Source of the DNA: Candidatus Pantoea varia
Lineage (GTDB): Bacteria; Pseudomonadota; Gammaproteobacteria; Enterobacterales; Enterobacteriaceae
NCBI RefSeq assembly: GCF_900115075.1
Contig: NZ_FOVG01000003.1
Location: forward strand, 372,001 to 436,000
Reading direction: 5' to 3'
DNA: 64,000 nt
The notes beneath the pieces were generated by a model. The model saw only the letters and a list, made by a program, of their open reading frames with translations. It was not told where the DNA came from and ran no database searches. A program made the translations under genes and the position numbers. Every line of letters starts with the position of its first letter. Within the stretch, counting starts at the first letter, position 1. This document shows, in pieces, positions 36,947 to 45,762 of the stretch.

Positions 36947-37759
36947 ATGGCGGTTAAAGTGGATAAAGAAAAGGATACGAAGAGCGAAAAGCCATCAGGG
37001 ACACAGAGTCTGTTTCGTGGTCTGCAATTAATTGAGTTGCTGAGTAATTATCCTAACGGTTGCCCGCTGGCCCATCTTTCTGAACTGTCCGGAATGAACA
37101 AAAGCACCGTACACCGCCTTCTGCAGGGATTGCACAGCAGTGGATACGTGACCCAGGCACCTTCGCCCGGGAGCTATCGCTTGACCACAAAGTTTATTTC
37201 AATCGGTCAGAAGGCGTTGTCATCGCTTAATATTATTCACGTTGCCGGACAACATCTGGAAAAACTGAATCTTGATGTGGGTGAAACCGTAAACTTCTCC
37301 AGCCGTGAAGATGACCATGCTGTACTCATTAATAAATTAGAACCGACGACGGGCATGATGCGCACCCGCGCCTATATCGGTCAGCATATGCCACTGTACT
37401 GTTCGGCAATGGGCAAAATTTTCCTGGCCTGGGGCAGTGAAGAGTACCTGTTTAAATACTGGCAAACCCATCAGGACACTATTCAACAACTGACGAAAAA
37501 TACCATTACCACGCTGCCTGAGATGCAGCAGGAACTCAAAGATATTCTTCAGCAGCGCACCGCGATGGATCGCGAAGAAAATGAGCTGGGCGTCACCTGC
37601 ATTGCGGCACCCGTGTTTGATATTCAGCAGCGCGTGCCTTATGCGGTGTCGGTCTCACTACCAACCGCCAAGCTGCAGTTGATTGGCACCAAAAACCTGA
37701 CGGCCAGAGTGGTGGCGACAGCCCAGGCGATTTCAGAAGAACTCGGTAGTAAGCTCTGA
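36947..37759 (+). CDS. yiaJ: IclR-family repressor YiaJ
   Basis: IclR regulator of 270 residues from ATG 36947 (E. coli YiaJ 282). Winged helix: FRGLQLIELLSNYPNGCPLA then LSELSGMNKSTVHRLLQGL. The effector domain contains NFSSREDDHA, RTRAYIGQHMPLYCSAMGK and DREENELGVTCIA, near-identical to YiaJ. In E. coli it represses yiaKLMNO-lyxK-sgbHUE. Here it is divergent from the ABC operon. An earlier ATG at 36902 lacks a ribosome site; the chosen one follows GAGAGGACAGG. Confidence 0.93.
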   Translation: MAVKVDKEKDTKSEKPSGTQSLFRGLQLIELLSNYPNGCPLAHLSELSGMNKSTVHRLLQGLHSSGYVTQAPSPGSYRLTTKFISIGQKALSSLNIIHVAGQHLEKLNLDVGETVNFSSREDDHAVLINKLEPTTGMMRTRAYIGQHMPLYCSAMGKIFLAWGSEEYLFKYWQTHQDTIQQLTKNTITTLPEMQQELKDILQQRTAMDREENELGVTCIAAPVFDIQQRVPYAVSVSLPTAKLQLIGTKNLTARVVATAQAISEELGSKL

Positions 37760-37892
37760 ATCAAAACAGATGACTGACCGACATAAATATTCGGATAGTC
37801 ATTGTCAGGATGACGATCAGGTACAGGGTTAACTTTATTGTGGTGGGTTTAGCAAACCCAATTTTAAAGCGGCACAGTACAGCCTGATGCAG

Positions 37893-38138
37893 TTATCCGT
37901 TGCCAGCAGGCTGCAAATTCTTACTCCGGTACGCGCGCCATTCCGGCCAGCAATGTTCAGGATTGATATCAAAATAACCCCGGCATTCAGCCATAGTGAA
38001 AGCAACATCACCCGGCACTTCGATACAGGTGGCATTATCCCGGATGTGGCTGACTTCAGCCTCTGTAAGCGGGCTGCCTTTCTCGTTCTCATTTTTCATC
38101 AGTAAGGGGATGAGAGCGGGTATATAAACGATGCTCAT
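37893..38138 (-). CDS. Small conserved-looking protein, function unknown
   Basis: An 81-residue soluble protein. The N-terminal hydrophobic stretch MSIVYIPALIPLLM is followed by GSPLTEAEVSHIRDNATCIEV and CRGYFDINPEHCWPEW; the regular aromatic and acidic spacing looks like a genuine small family, and I believe similar short proteins occur in other proteobacteria. AAGGGAA precedes the ATG. It stands alone. Alternative: a chance frame, less likely given the good ribosome site. Confidence 0.6.
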   Translation of the reverse strand: MSIVYIPALIPLLMKNENEKGSPLTEAEVSHIRDNATCIEVPGDVAFTMAECRGYFDINPEHCWPEWRAYRSKNLQPAGNG

Positions 38139-38352
38139 TAGCTATTTCCCTTAATGCTGAAAGTCCAGATTGTCAGGGGGACACCAGCCTGTGGCCTCTC
38201 CGTTATGCTGTCGATCACCTTCCGGACGTTTCTGCTGCCTGAAATATATTGGTTCATAGTCGTTCCAGTGCCGCGAGGCTCCTTAATAAATTGATATTGC
38301 CCTGACAGAAAGGCAGGTTAGAATTCCTTTCATGACTTCTTCCATATTGTTC

Positions 38353-38529
38353 TTATTCACTACTCATATTTTCGACAAGAATCGGGATATCTTCAGCGGT
38401 ATAGACAATATTTTTCAGATTGACTTAAGTTATTAACGGCAGGCTGTCTTTAACCGCGTCGGGGTGTTGTAAGGACGCTTTGTGCACAACAGCAGTAATT
38501 TGACTTACCGGGACTGAAGCCCGATGAAA
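38353..38529 (-). pseudogene. Remnant of a small unidentified gene
   Basis: One frame on the minus strand reads SQITAVVHKASLQHPDAV, then KDSLPLIT, a TAA at 38425-38427, then VNLKNIVYTAEDIPILVENM and a final stop at 38353-38355. Protein-like composition continues in the same frame on both sides of the stop, suggesting a nonsense mutation (for example CAA to TAA). The 5' end is missing. The rest of 38139-38646 holds no other gene I can see. Confidence 0.4.
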
Positions 38530-38646
38530 TTATTGATATCATGTTGCTACAAGGCCGGGCAGGTCAGGCATTTGCTTTGGCCTGGCGCTTATAACGTGGT
38601 TATTATCAGGTGTATTTTTTTCTAAAAACCTACTCAGGAGATTCTT

Positions 38647-39183
38647 TTGCACTCAGACGCGATGCGGTTGTTTATACGTCCTGTCATGCCAGCAGATGCC
38701 GATGATCTTTTCAGAATCTATGGCGATCCGGCGACGAACACGTTTAATCCAGCGGGGCCGCATCCGGATATTCATCATTCTCAGGATGTCTTGTCTCGCG
38801 CGATTAGCCATTGGGACTCGCATGGTTTCGGCACCTGGGCTATCTCGCTCCGGGATAAACCTGACAGAATCATCGGTTTTGGCGGATTGAGCATCAGAGA
38901 ATTTGCCGATATCACAATCAACAATCTGGGGTATCGGTTTTCGACTGAATCCTGGGGGAAAGGTCTGGCGACGGAATTTGCAAACTATGCGGTCAGTTAC
39001 GGATTTAATGCGTTAAAACTGCCTGAGATATCTGCGGTTGTGAGAGCCAATCACCTGGCTTCACAAAAAGTTCTGATCAAAGCCGGACTCCGGCATATCA
39101 GGGATATCCATGATGTCGAAAATGCGCCTGCCAGCATGCTGTTTTGCCTGAACCGGGGTGAGTGGAACCAGAAAACAGGGTGA
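38647..39183 (+). CDS. GNAT acetyltransferase, RimJ/RimL-like, TTG start
   Basis: Acetyltransferase of the Acetyltransf_3 (RimJ/L) group, 178 residues. FIRPVMPADADDLFRIYGDP begins the fold in the usual way, INNLGYRFSTESWGKGLATEF holds the acetyl-CoA loop, and VVRANHLASQKVLIKAGL is motif B. The start is decided by AGGAG at 38636-38640, six bases before TTG 38647; the first in-frame ATG (38662) is too far from it. Ends 10 bases from the convergent EAL-PAS gene. Confidence 0.85.
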   Translation: MHSDAMRLFIRPVMPADADDLFRIYGDPATNTFNPAGPHPDIHHSQDVLSRAISHWDSHGFGTWAISLRDKPDRIIGFGGLSIREFADITINNLGYRFSTESWGKGLATEFANYAVSYGFNALKLPEISAVVRANHLASQKVLIKAGLRHIRDIHDVENAPASMLFCLNRGEWNQKTG

Positions 39184-39193
39184 GGCGCTTATC

Positions 39194-40354
39194 TCAATTT
39201 TTGTCATTGCCATCACGGTTGCTCAGTTTGACACCAAACACGCAGAAACCCAGTAAATCCTTAGCTTCATCTTCCACTCGCGTCACCATGACAAGATCGG
39301 ACGAACCATCAGGCAGCACCACCTCATAAGGAGGATACGGAAGTCCTTTTTTACGGAACGCCTGCAGCCAGAGTAATTTGTCAGCCTGAGACGGTATCAC
39401 CTCATAAATATATTTATGAATAACATCCTGCGGGGCCCAGCCGACCCTTTCCGCAAACGTGTCGCTTGCATCAACAATCATTAACTCTGGATTAAGAAAG
39501 CAAATGGATGTGCCGGGGACAGCATACATTGATGATATCTGATGGGCTCGCTGATCGAGAGAAAGCCGCGCAACCCTTCGGTTAAAGCCCTTGCCAGTGG
39601 CGGTGGTGAGCACTAAGCCGCTTTCAGCAGCTGAAACCGGTCGCCCGAACAGATAGCCCTGCGCATATAAACAGCCAATCCCCCGTAACATTTCAGCCTG
39701 CTCATCCGTTTCAACCCCTTCGGCAATCACATCCATATCAAGGCTTCGGCCCAGCCCGACCACGCTGGAAATAATTTTCCGGCTGTCCTTTTTGTCCAGC
39801 ATGGATCGAATGAAGCTGCTATCTATTTTGAGTGTATTTACAGGTAATTGAATCAGCCAGGCAAGGCTGGAATAGCCTGTGCCAAAGTCATCTATGGCGA
39901 TCTTACATCCCATCTCTGACAAGGTTTCAATCTCGGTCCGGGCGGTGTTTATATCATTCAGCAGTGCCGTTTCGGTAATCTCAATCTTTAATCTGGCCAG
40001 ATCAAACTCAAACTGAATGGCGGTTTTTCTTATGGTTTCAGTAAGATAGCTGCCATTAAGCTGAGAGGGTGATACATTTATTGATAAAAATTGATAATCA
40101 GGCCAAGCTGCCGCCGTTTTGAAACCCTGCACCATAAGGCTGAGCATCAGTTCGTCCAGCAGACCCGCTCGTTCCATGGCCGGAATGAAGTCTGCCGGAG
40201 GCGTGATCGAACCTTTCGGCGAAATGTGCCGCGCAAGCATTTCAAATCCCATCACTCGCAGATCTTCCAGTGAAACTATCGGCTGGAAAAACGGATGAAA
40301 TTCTCCTCTTTTAATACGCTGCTGCAAAAGTTCGCGCGGCTCGCCATTCTTCAC
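39194..40354 (-). CDS. EAL phosphodiesterase with C-terminal PAS domain
   Basis: Predicted c-di-GMP phosphodiesterase, 386 residues, no membrane segment. The EAL domain comes first (about 5-245) with GFEMLARH (EML for EAL, a common active variant), INVSPSQL, KIEITETAL, IDDFGTGYSSL, LKIDSSFI, AEGVETDEQ and AQGYLFGRP, all catalytic and metal positions present. A PAS-like domain follows (about 270-375: FLNPELMIVDASDTFAERVGW, then VLPDGSSDLVMVT). Sensor after effector is the reverse of the usual order. Transcribed alone. Confidence 0.88.
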   Translation of the reverse strand: MKNGEPRELLQQRIKRGEFHPFFQPIVSLEDLRVMGFEMLARHISPKGSITPPADFIPAMERAGLLDELMLSLMVQGFKTAAAWPDYQFLSINVSPSQLNGSYLTETIRKTAIQFEFDLARLKIEITETALLNDINTARTEIETLSEMGCKIAIDDFGTGYSSLAWLIQLPVNTLKIDSSFIRSMLDKKDSRKIISSVVGLGRSLDMDVIAEGVETDEQAEMLRGIGCLYAQGYLFGRPVSAAESGLVLTTATGKGFNRRVARLSLDQRAHQISSMYAVPGTSICFLNPELMIVDASDTFAERVGWAPQDVIHKYIYEVIPSQADKLLWLQAFRKKGLPYPPYEVVLPDGSSDLVMVTRVEDEAKDLLGFCVFGVKLSNRDGNDKN

Positions 40355-40986
40355 GCCATATATCCTTTTATTCCTGTAACAACCTGATTTTCTGCCGGTT
40401 AACAGAAAATTTTGCTGGGCTTACGCGGGGTAATATTCAGCAACAAGTGTAAAGAGTGACTTATTTATGTTTTTTCAGTGTAACTATTTACCGAGCATTG
40501 CTTCAGGAACTGAATATATTAAGTCTTCCTTACCATTGCCGGTTCAGTAATATTTTAATCTATGTACTGTAAATGATAGCCTCTTACCAGCAGTGCAATT
40601 TCCTGCTAATTGTCGTTATCGGCTGAGGCTCACTTTTCATTACATCGTAATTACAGGGTGCTCAATCGGGCAGCCGAGCCCATTTTGAAATTCATTTAAC
40701 TTTTGGGAAGTGAGATGAGGTGAGGTGTGTTTGTACAACCGGCCCCGTACAACGCCTCAATGTCATATCCCAATCGATGCTGGCTTGGTATGGGGCTTTC
40801 CGTAAGGGGGCATCAGGGGTGTATCCGCTATGATGGGAAAGCGGTTTTATACTCTTATATAAAGGCGTCCATATCATGTTGCAAAATATCATGAACGACA
40901 GAGGGTTCGGGTGTCGTTTGCATGATACAACTTCACCTGACTGAAAGTTAAATATTTCAAGAAGTAACAAATAATGAGGGTTTTTG
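40355..40986. other. Long intergenic region without a clear gene
   Basis: 632 AT-rich bases between divergent genes. It contains a hairpin ATTTTCTG / CAGAAAAT (40387-40410) near the EAL gene. A GC-richer patch (about 40670-40850) contains GTACAAC twice and fragments of open frame on both strands that look like decayed coding sequence, but I could not assign it. Confidence 0.4.
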
Positions 40987-41955
40987 ATGGCCATTCATAT
41001 TGTGATTCCAGATGATTATCAGCTTGCCACTCAGCAGTCAGATTTCCTTCAGCAGAATGAAAAATTCCAGTGCACGGCATTGGGAGACCTCAGCAAGGAT
41101 TCGAGGGCTGATCATCATTTATCCTCTGCCGAGGCATTAATTCTTATCCGGGAAAGGACCGTGATCGATGAGGCCTTTCTGCAACGCACACCAAAACTTA
41201 AATTAATCAGTCAGACGGGCAAGTTGGCGAGAAATGTCGATATTGATGCCTGCACGCGAGCGGGGATCGCCATTGTGGAAGGGACGGGATCACCTGTTGC
41301 GCCTGCTGAGCTAACCTGGCTGATGATCATGGCCTCCCGCAGGAAATTAGTCTCATCGGTGAATGCAATGGCTCAAGGTCAATGGCAAACAGAAATCGGC
41401 TCGGCGGTTCACAATCAGGTCATCGGCATTCTGGGTTATGGGAAAATAGGTAAACGTATCGCGTCCTATGCGGCCGTTTTTGGGATGCAGGTGCAGATTT
41501 GGGGAAGTCTGCGAGCCCAGGAAGAGGCGCGTGCTGACGGATGGCGGGTTCCCGAGAGTCGCGAGCAATTTTTCGCCACAAGTGATGTGTTAACCGTGCA
41601 CCAAAGGCTGGTGACGGCAACGGAAGGTAACATTACGCCAACCGATCTTGCGGTGATGAAAACAGATGCGTTATTCGTGAATACCAGTCGTGCTGAACTT
41701 GTTGCCGAAGGCGCGTTGCTGAACGCCCTGAAACAGGGTCGACCCGGATTTGCGGCACTGGATGTTTATGAAGAAGAACCGTTGTACAACACCCAACATC
41801 CTTACCTGCAGATGCCAAATGTGCTTTTTACGCCCCATCTGGGATATGTTGAGAAGGCCAGCTATGAGCGCTATTTCAAAACTGCCTTTGATAATGTCGT
41901 GCGTTACTTTGAGGGCGACAGTTCACATGTGATTAATGGCATACATGACCTGTAA
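40987..41955 (+). CDS. D-isomer-specific 2-hydroxyacid dehydrogenase
   Basis: NAD-dependent 2-hydroxyacid dehydrogenase, 322 residues. The cofactor site is GILGYGKIGKRIA near residue 145; catalytic Arg is in NTSRAELV, Glu in DVYEEEPL and His in PHLGYVE. Phosphoglycerate-dehydrogenase-like, without an ACT domain; the substrate is unknown. ATG 40987 is preferred over the TTG one codon earlier; GAGG lies upstream. It directly abuts a truncated ygaV, so its arrival may have removed the 5' part of that gene. Confidence 0.88.
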   Translation: MAIHIVIPDDYQLATQQSDFLQQNEKFQCTALGDLSKDSRADHHLSSAEALILIRERTVIDEAFLQRTPKLKLISQTGKLARNVDIDACTRAGIAIVEGTGSPVAPAELTWLMIMASRRKLVSSVNAMAQGQWQTEIGSAVHNQVIGILGYGKIGKRIASYAAVFGMQVQIWGSLRAQEEARADGWRVPESREQFFATSDVLTVHQRLVTATEGNITPTDLAVMKTDALFVNTSRAELVAEGALLNALKQGRPGFAALDVYEEEPLYNTQHPYLQMPNVLFTPHLGYVEKASYERYFKTAFDNVVRYFEGDSSHVINGIHDL

Positions 41956-41957
41956 AA

Positions 41958-42086
41958 ATGAAAGAGAACGGTCTGATTGCATCTTCGTGGGTGGCGCAAA
42001 AGGTGAACTATGTCATCAAAGACGACGCGGTCAAAAAAGTGGTGTCCACGTTAAAAGAGATTGACTGCCCGGAGGATTTCAAATGA
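41958..42086 (+). pseudogene. ygaV: ygaV 3' fragment (ArsR-family regulator)
   Basis: A 42-codon frame reading GLIASSWVAQKVNYVIKD, then AVKKVVSTLKEIDCPEDF matches the C-terminal third of YgaV (E. coli GLIDSQRDAQRILYSIKN, then AVNAIIATLKNVYCP). The helix-turn-helix portion is absent; the frame begins two bases after the dehydrogenase stop. Its TGA overlaps the ygaP ATG, the normal ygaV-ygaP junction. A short peptide could still be made and keep ygaP translation coupled, but no DNA-binding regulator is possible. Confidence 0.8.
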
Positions 42087-42610
42087 AGCCAGAGACACTA
42101 TCGCCGTTGCAAGCCAGTCAGCTTCTTGAACAGGGCGCGATATTGGTCGATATCCGTGATCGTACTGATTATCTGAGAGAACATATCCCGCAGGCGATCT
42201 CTCTGCCGCTGACAGAAATTACCACAGGTAAAACCGTCGAAGGTTCAGCCCAGCAGCCAGTGATTTTTCACTGTCAGGCAGGGATGCGAACCACCAATAG
42301 TGCTGACGAACTCATGAGAGCAGTCACTTCCGGGAACGTGTTCCTGATGTCTGGAGGCATTAACGCGTGGAAGGGTGCCGCACTCCCGACTGTTGAAGAT
42401 AAAAAACAACCGCTGCCCATCATAAGACAGGTTCATATCACCGCGGGCAGTCTCATTCTTTTGGGTGTGATAGCGGGTTATGCCGTGGATAGCCGACTAT
42501 TTTTACTCTCAGGCTTTATTGGTGCTGGGTTAATTTTCTCTGGCGTCAGTGGCTTTTGCGGGATGGCGAGTCTGCTGCAAAAAATGCCCTGGAACAGACA
42601 GGTTAGATAG
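42083..42610 (+). CDS. ygaP: Rhodanese-domain membrane sulfurtransferase YgaP
   Basis: Inner-membrane sulfurtransferase, 175 residues (E. coli YgaP 174). The N-terminal rhodanese domain has LVDIRDRTDY and the active-site Cys64 in FHCQAGMRT. Two C-terminal hydrophobic segments (about 118-135 and 137-160, with FSGVSGFCGMASLL) form the membrane anchor. It moves sulfane sulfur. Its usual regulator YgaV is truncated here, so expression probably depends on the upstream dehydrogenase transcript. Confidence 0.92.
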   Translation: MKPETLSPLQASQLLEQGAILVDIRDRTDYLREHIPQAISLPLTEITTGKTVEGSAQQPVIFHCQAGMRTTNSADELMRAVTSGNVFLMSGGINAWKGAALPTVEDKKQPLPIIRQVHITAGSLILLGVIAGYAVDSRLFLLSGFIGAGLIFSGVSGFCGMASLLQKMPWNRQVR

Positions 42611-42845
42611 ATGTGTGATCTTTTTCTGATCGCGCCCGCAGGGCCTGCCGCGACGTTAGTGGTTTAAAAAGGCGTTGAGCGCTGCGCAATCAGATCCCTG
42701 CCAGCGGCCCGGCGACCAGAGGGCTGAGTAATCCTGTTTCATTACTGCAATTTCCTTACCCGCTGCCGATAACAAGATTATGTACCAGCGAGCCATAGAT
42801 GCGGAACGTCGGTGATAACCCAATAAATCAGACGTGAGGTCTTCT

Positions 42846-44420
42846 ATGTATCGGAACAAAAAAATGAAATTAAGCGTGATGCTCACTGGCGCATTCCTTG
42901 CTGTCATCTTAACGGGTGTGTTTGTGACAGGCTTTGCCGGATTTAAGCTCAATACGGCCAGCGAGCAGCAGGAATTGACGCGTGCGCGACTGGGCGATCT
43001 TCAGGCACTCCAGACGCTGAAAGACAACTTAACCCAGCAAACGGTGCTTTTACTGTCCGTGGCATCAGGCACTCAGCCTCAGGCCGGGGAAAAATTAAAA
43101 ACGCAGTTCTTTGCATTGCAGACTAAGAGTGACAATACCACTGCGCATTTCCGGGAACTGATCAACGGTGCCAAAAGCATTCCGGGGATCAATCTTGCTG
43201 AAGTTGAAGAGGCTTCTACGCAACTAAATAAAATTGAAGTTGCAACGGGTCCGCTTCAGCAGGCAGAGAAAAACCTGTTTATGTCCGATGCCGTTCAGTT
43301 CCCGGAAAAACTTCGTGGCGAACTGATTCCTGCACTTTCTGTTTACCGGAGTGCGGTGGATGGAATGGTTGATTATCAGGCGAGGGTAACGCGTAAAACC
43401 GCAGAAACGTCCACGCAGGCGCTCTCCGGTGTCTATATGACGCTGGCTGGTTTGACGACCCTGTTTGTGATTATGGGATTTGTAATGAGTGGCCTGATTA
43501 CCCGCTGGCTCAAGGTGCAGCTGGGTGGCGAACCTGCTCATGCGCAGGGTCTGGCGGCCGCGATTGCGGCAGGAGATCTGACGACGACCGTAAGCCTTCG
43601 CCATGGAGATACCGTCAGTATGATGGCGTCCCTGGATAGCATGCAGACCAATCTGCGCAACCTGGTTTCGCATATCAAAGACTCTTCCGCTTCGGTCGCG
43701 ATGGCCGCTGATGAAATTTCTCAGGGCAATACCGAACTCTCTTCCCGCACAGAGCAGCAGGCCGCGGCTTTGCAGGAAACCGCCGCCAGTATTGAGCAGC
43801 TTACCGTCACGGTAAAAAGCAACGCAGCGGGCGCACAGCAGACTGCGGATTCAGCCCGCGAAACCGCTGCGCTGGCGCGTTCGGGTGAACACGATATGCA
43901 GCGCATGTCAGAGACGATGAATGATATTTCAAAAAGCGCGGTGAAAGTCCGGGACATCACTTCCGTCATCGAAGGGATTGCATTTCAGACCAACATTCTG
44001 GCGCTTAACGCTGCGGTTGAAGCCGCACGCGCGGGCGAGCAGGGCCGTGGTTTCGCCGTTGTCGCCGGTGAAGTCAGGACGCTGGCTCAGCGCAGTGCGA
44101 CGGCAGCCCGAGATATTAAACATCTGATAGAAGAGGCTGTGGCGCAGGTTGAAAGTGGTGTTGTCGTAGCCACCGGAACCGGCAAGAGCATTCTTGATAT
44201 CAATGCGATGGTCGGAAAACTGGCTGTGGCGATGGATAACATCTCACTGGCCTCAGCTGAACAGATGCAGGGCATTTCACAGGTCAGCATCGCAGTGAAC
44301 GAGATGGATGGCGTCACGCAGAATAACGCCGCGCTGGTTGAGGAGTCTTCTTCTGCATCACAGTCGCTTTCAGCCCAGGCACACTCTTTACGTGAAGCAG
44401 TGGATGCCTTCCGCATTTAA
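42846..44420 (+). CDS. Methyl-accepting chemotaxis protein
   Basis: Chemoreceptor of 524 residues. TM1 (about 8-30), a periplasmic helical-bundle sensor (about 31-190), TM2 (about 193-215), HAMP, and a signalling domain with [20 protein letters not shown] and [17 protein letters not shown] in two runs. Methylation-type Gln/Glu pairs are in [15 protein letters not shown]. The C-terminus is AVDAFRI with no NWETF-like tether for CheR/CheB. ATG 42846 follows GAGG; a GTG four codons earlier is less likely. The ligand is unknown. Confidence 0.92.
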   Translation: MYRNKKMKLSVMLTGAFLAVILTGVFVTGFAGFKLNTASEQQELTRARLGDLQALQTLKDNLTQQTVLLLSVASGTQPQAGEKLKTQFFALQTKSDNTTAHFRELINGAKSIPGINLAEVEEASTQLNKIEVATGPLQQAEKNLFMSDAVQFPEKLRGELIPALSVYRSAVDGMVDYQARVTRKTAETSTQALSGVYMTLAGLTTLFVIMGFVMSGLITRWLKVQLGGEPAHAQGLAAAIAAGDLTTTVSLRHGDTVSMMASLDSMQTNLRNLVSHIKDSSASVAMAADEISQGNTELSSRTEQQAAALQETAASIEQLTVTVKSNAAGAQQTADSARETAALARSGEHDMQRMSETMNDISKSAVKVRDITSVIEGIAFQTNILALNAAVEAARAGEQGRGFAVVAGEVRTLAQRSATAARDIKHLIEEAVAQVESGVVVATGTGKSILDINAMVGKLAVAMDNISLASAEQMQGISQVSIAVNEMDGVTQNNAALVEESSSASQSLSAQAHSLREAVDAFRI

Positions 44421-44429
44421 AGATCTGGT

Positions 44430-44462
44430 TGTGATGAGCCCTCCTCTGGCGGGCTCATCACA
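44430..44462 (+). terminator. Stem-loop after the chemoreceptor gene
   Basis: A 12-bp perfect stem (TGTGATGAGCCC / GGGCTCATCACA) with a 9-base loop, ten bases after the stop. No T-run follows, so it is a terminator-like or 3'-protecting hairpin. Confidence 0.55.
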
Positions 44463-44512
44463 TATAACTTCAGCGTGAACCACTTCGCTCAAAAAAAATT
44501 TAAATTTTTTTG

Positions 44513-44537
44513 CATCCGTTTTCCTTCCTCATTCGTA
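44513..44537 (+). promoter_or_regulatory. Candidate ECF sigma promoter before the fasciclin gene
   Basis: CATCC (44513-44517), 16 bases, CGTA (44534-44537) resembles ECF promoters of the SigK type (CATCC-like -35 and CGTA/CCGAAT-like -10). It is 55 bases before the fasciclin ATG and next to a run of A and T. Recognition by the adjacent sigma gene is inferred. Confidence 0.4.
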
Positions 44538-44591
44538 TTAACAGTTAAGGGCACTCTGGCCCTGCCTGTAAACTCAATAGGGGAAGTGAAA

Positions 44592-45152
44592 ATGAAACCA
44601 TTCCTGCCAACTCTAATTTTTTCTGCCTTAGTCTTCAGCGGCGCCTCTTACGCGGCCAGCATGAACAGCGACACTGTGATGGTCGGTGGTGCTGCCATGT
44701 ACCCGTCGAAAAATATTGTTGAGAATGCCGTTAACTCGAAAGATCACACCACGCTGGTGGCCGCCGTTAAAGCTGCCGGACTGGTCCCGACGCTGGAAGG
44801 CAAAGGGCCGTTCACCGTATTTGCGCCAACCAATGCCGCTTTTGAAAAACTGCCTCAGGGCACTGTTGACTCCCTGCTTAAACCAGAGAACAAACAAAAA
44901 CTCACCAGCGTGCTGACCTATCACGTGGTCGCAGGAAAACTGGACATGAAAGCGCTGGAGAAAAAAATCAAAGCCGGTGGCGGTAAAGCCGAGCTGAAAA
45001 CGGTCAATGGTGAATCACTGTGGGTGATGGCGAATGGCCCTCACAACATTCAGCTTAAAGATGCTCAGGGCAATGTTGCCAGTATCACAACCTATGATGT
45101 GAACCAGAGCAACGGTGTGATTGACGTTATCGATACCGTACTGATGCCATAA
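44592..45152 (+). CDS. Secreted fasciclin (FAS1) domain protein
   Basis: Exported protein of 186 residues: signal peptide (LIFSALVFSGASYA) and one FAS1 domain. FAS1 motifs H1 (GPFTVFAPTNAAFEKLP) and H2 (LTYHVVAGKLD) are clear, and the domain ends GVIDVIDTVLMP as expected. FAS1 domains act in adhesion or surface interactions. GGGGAAG precedes ATG 44592. It is 61 bases upstream of an ECF sigma gene and its anti-sigma gene, so the three are probably one regulon and operon. Confidence 0.92.
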   Translation: MKPFLPTLIFSALVFSGASYAASMNSDTVMVGGAAMYPSKNIVENAVNSKDHTTLVAAVKAAGLVPTLEGKGPFTVFAPTNAAFEKLPQGTVDSLLKPENKQKLTSVLTYHVVAGKLDMKALEKKIKAGGGKAELKTVNGESLWVMANGPHNIQLKDAQGNVASITTYDVNQSNGVIDVIDTVLMP

Positions 45153-45213
45153 AGCGTTACCTATACTGAGTGTGGCCACTGATTGCGTGGCTACACCTTT
45201 AACAGGGAAGCCG

Positions 45214-45762
45214 ATGACAAAAAATGTGCCCCACATTCAGGCCGACTTAATGAACCAGATAGCCTGTGGTGATAAAGCTGCTCTTGAGCAGCTTTACCGC
45301 GTCCTGTCGCCCCGACTTTATGGGATCATCCTGCGAATGGTCAGACGCCGGGACTGGGCAGAGGAGATCCTGCACGACACGTTTATCCATATCTGGCAGT
45401 CGGCAAACTATTACGATGATGCGCGCAGTGAACCGCACATCTGGCTCAGTCACATCGCCAGAAATCGGGCGATTGATTTCCTGCGCAAGCATGAGAATCG
45501 ATGCTGTTCGGTGGATGAAATCAGCGAAGCTGAAGCGGGTTTCCAGATGCCACTCGTTTCTGATGAGAGTCATGCGGAGGCGCGTCGCCTTCAGCACTGT
45601 ATGGCGCACTTACCTTCAGAACAGCGACAAAGTATTTCGCTCGCCTATTATCGTGGCCTGTCTCAGAGTGAGATTGCGCTCTCCATGAGCCAGCCTGAGG
45701 GTACGGTAAAAAGCTGGATCCGTCGCGCGTTAATCCATCTTCGGGAGTGCATAGGCCTATGA
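45214..45762 (+). CDS. ECF RNA polymerase sigma factor, SigK-like
   Basis: Extracytoplasmic-function sigma factor, 182 residues. Region 2: LEQLYRVLSPRLYGIILRMV, then AEEILHDTFIHIWQ and WLSHIARNRAIDFLR. Region 4: LSLAYYRG-like core (ISLAYYRGLSQSEIALSM) and GTVKSWIRRALIHLRECI. ATG 45214 follows GGGAAG. The stop overlaps the anti-sigma start (ATGA). The RskA-type partner and neighbouring fasciclin point to the ECF19/SigK group; the group is inferred by context. Confidence 0.9.
   Translation: MTKNVPHIQADLMNQIACGDKAALEQLYRVLSPRLYGIILRMVRRRDWAEEILHDTFIHIWQSANYYDDARSEPHIWLSHIARNRAIDFLRKHENRCCSVDEISEAEAGFQMPLVSDESHAEARRLQHCMAHLPSEQRQSISLAYYRGLSQSEIALSMSQPEGTVKSWIRRALIHLRECIGL

Noticed and set aside
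40692-40994. 100-residue frame on the minus strand
   Set aside because: It starts antisense to the dehydrogenase start, has no convincing ribosome site and no protein-like domain.
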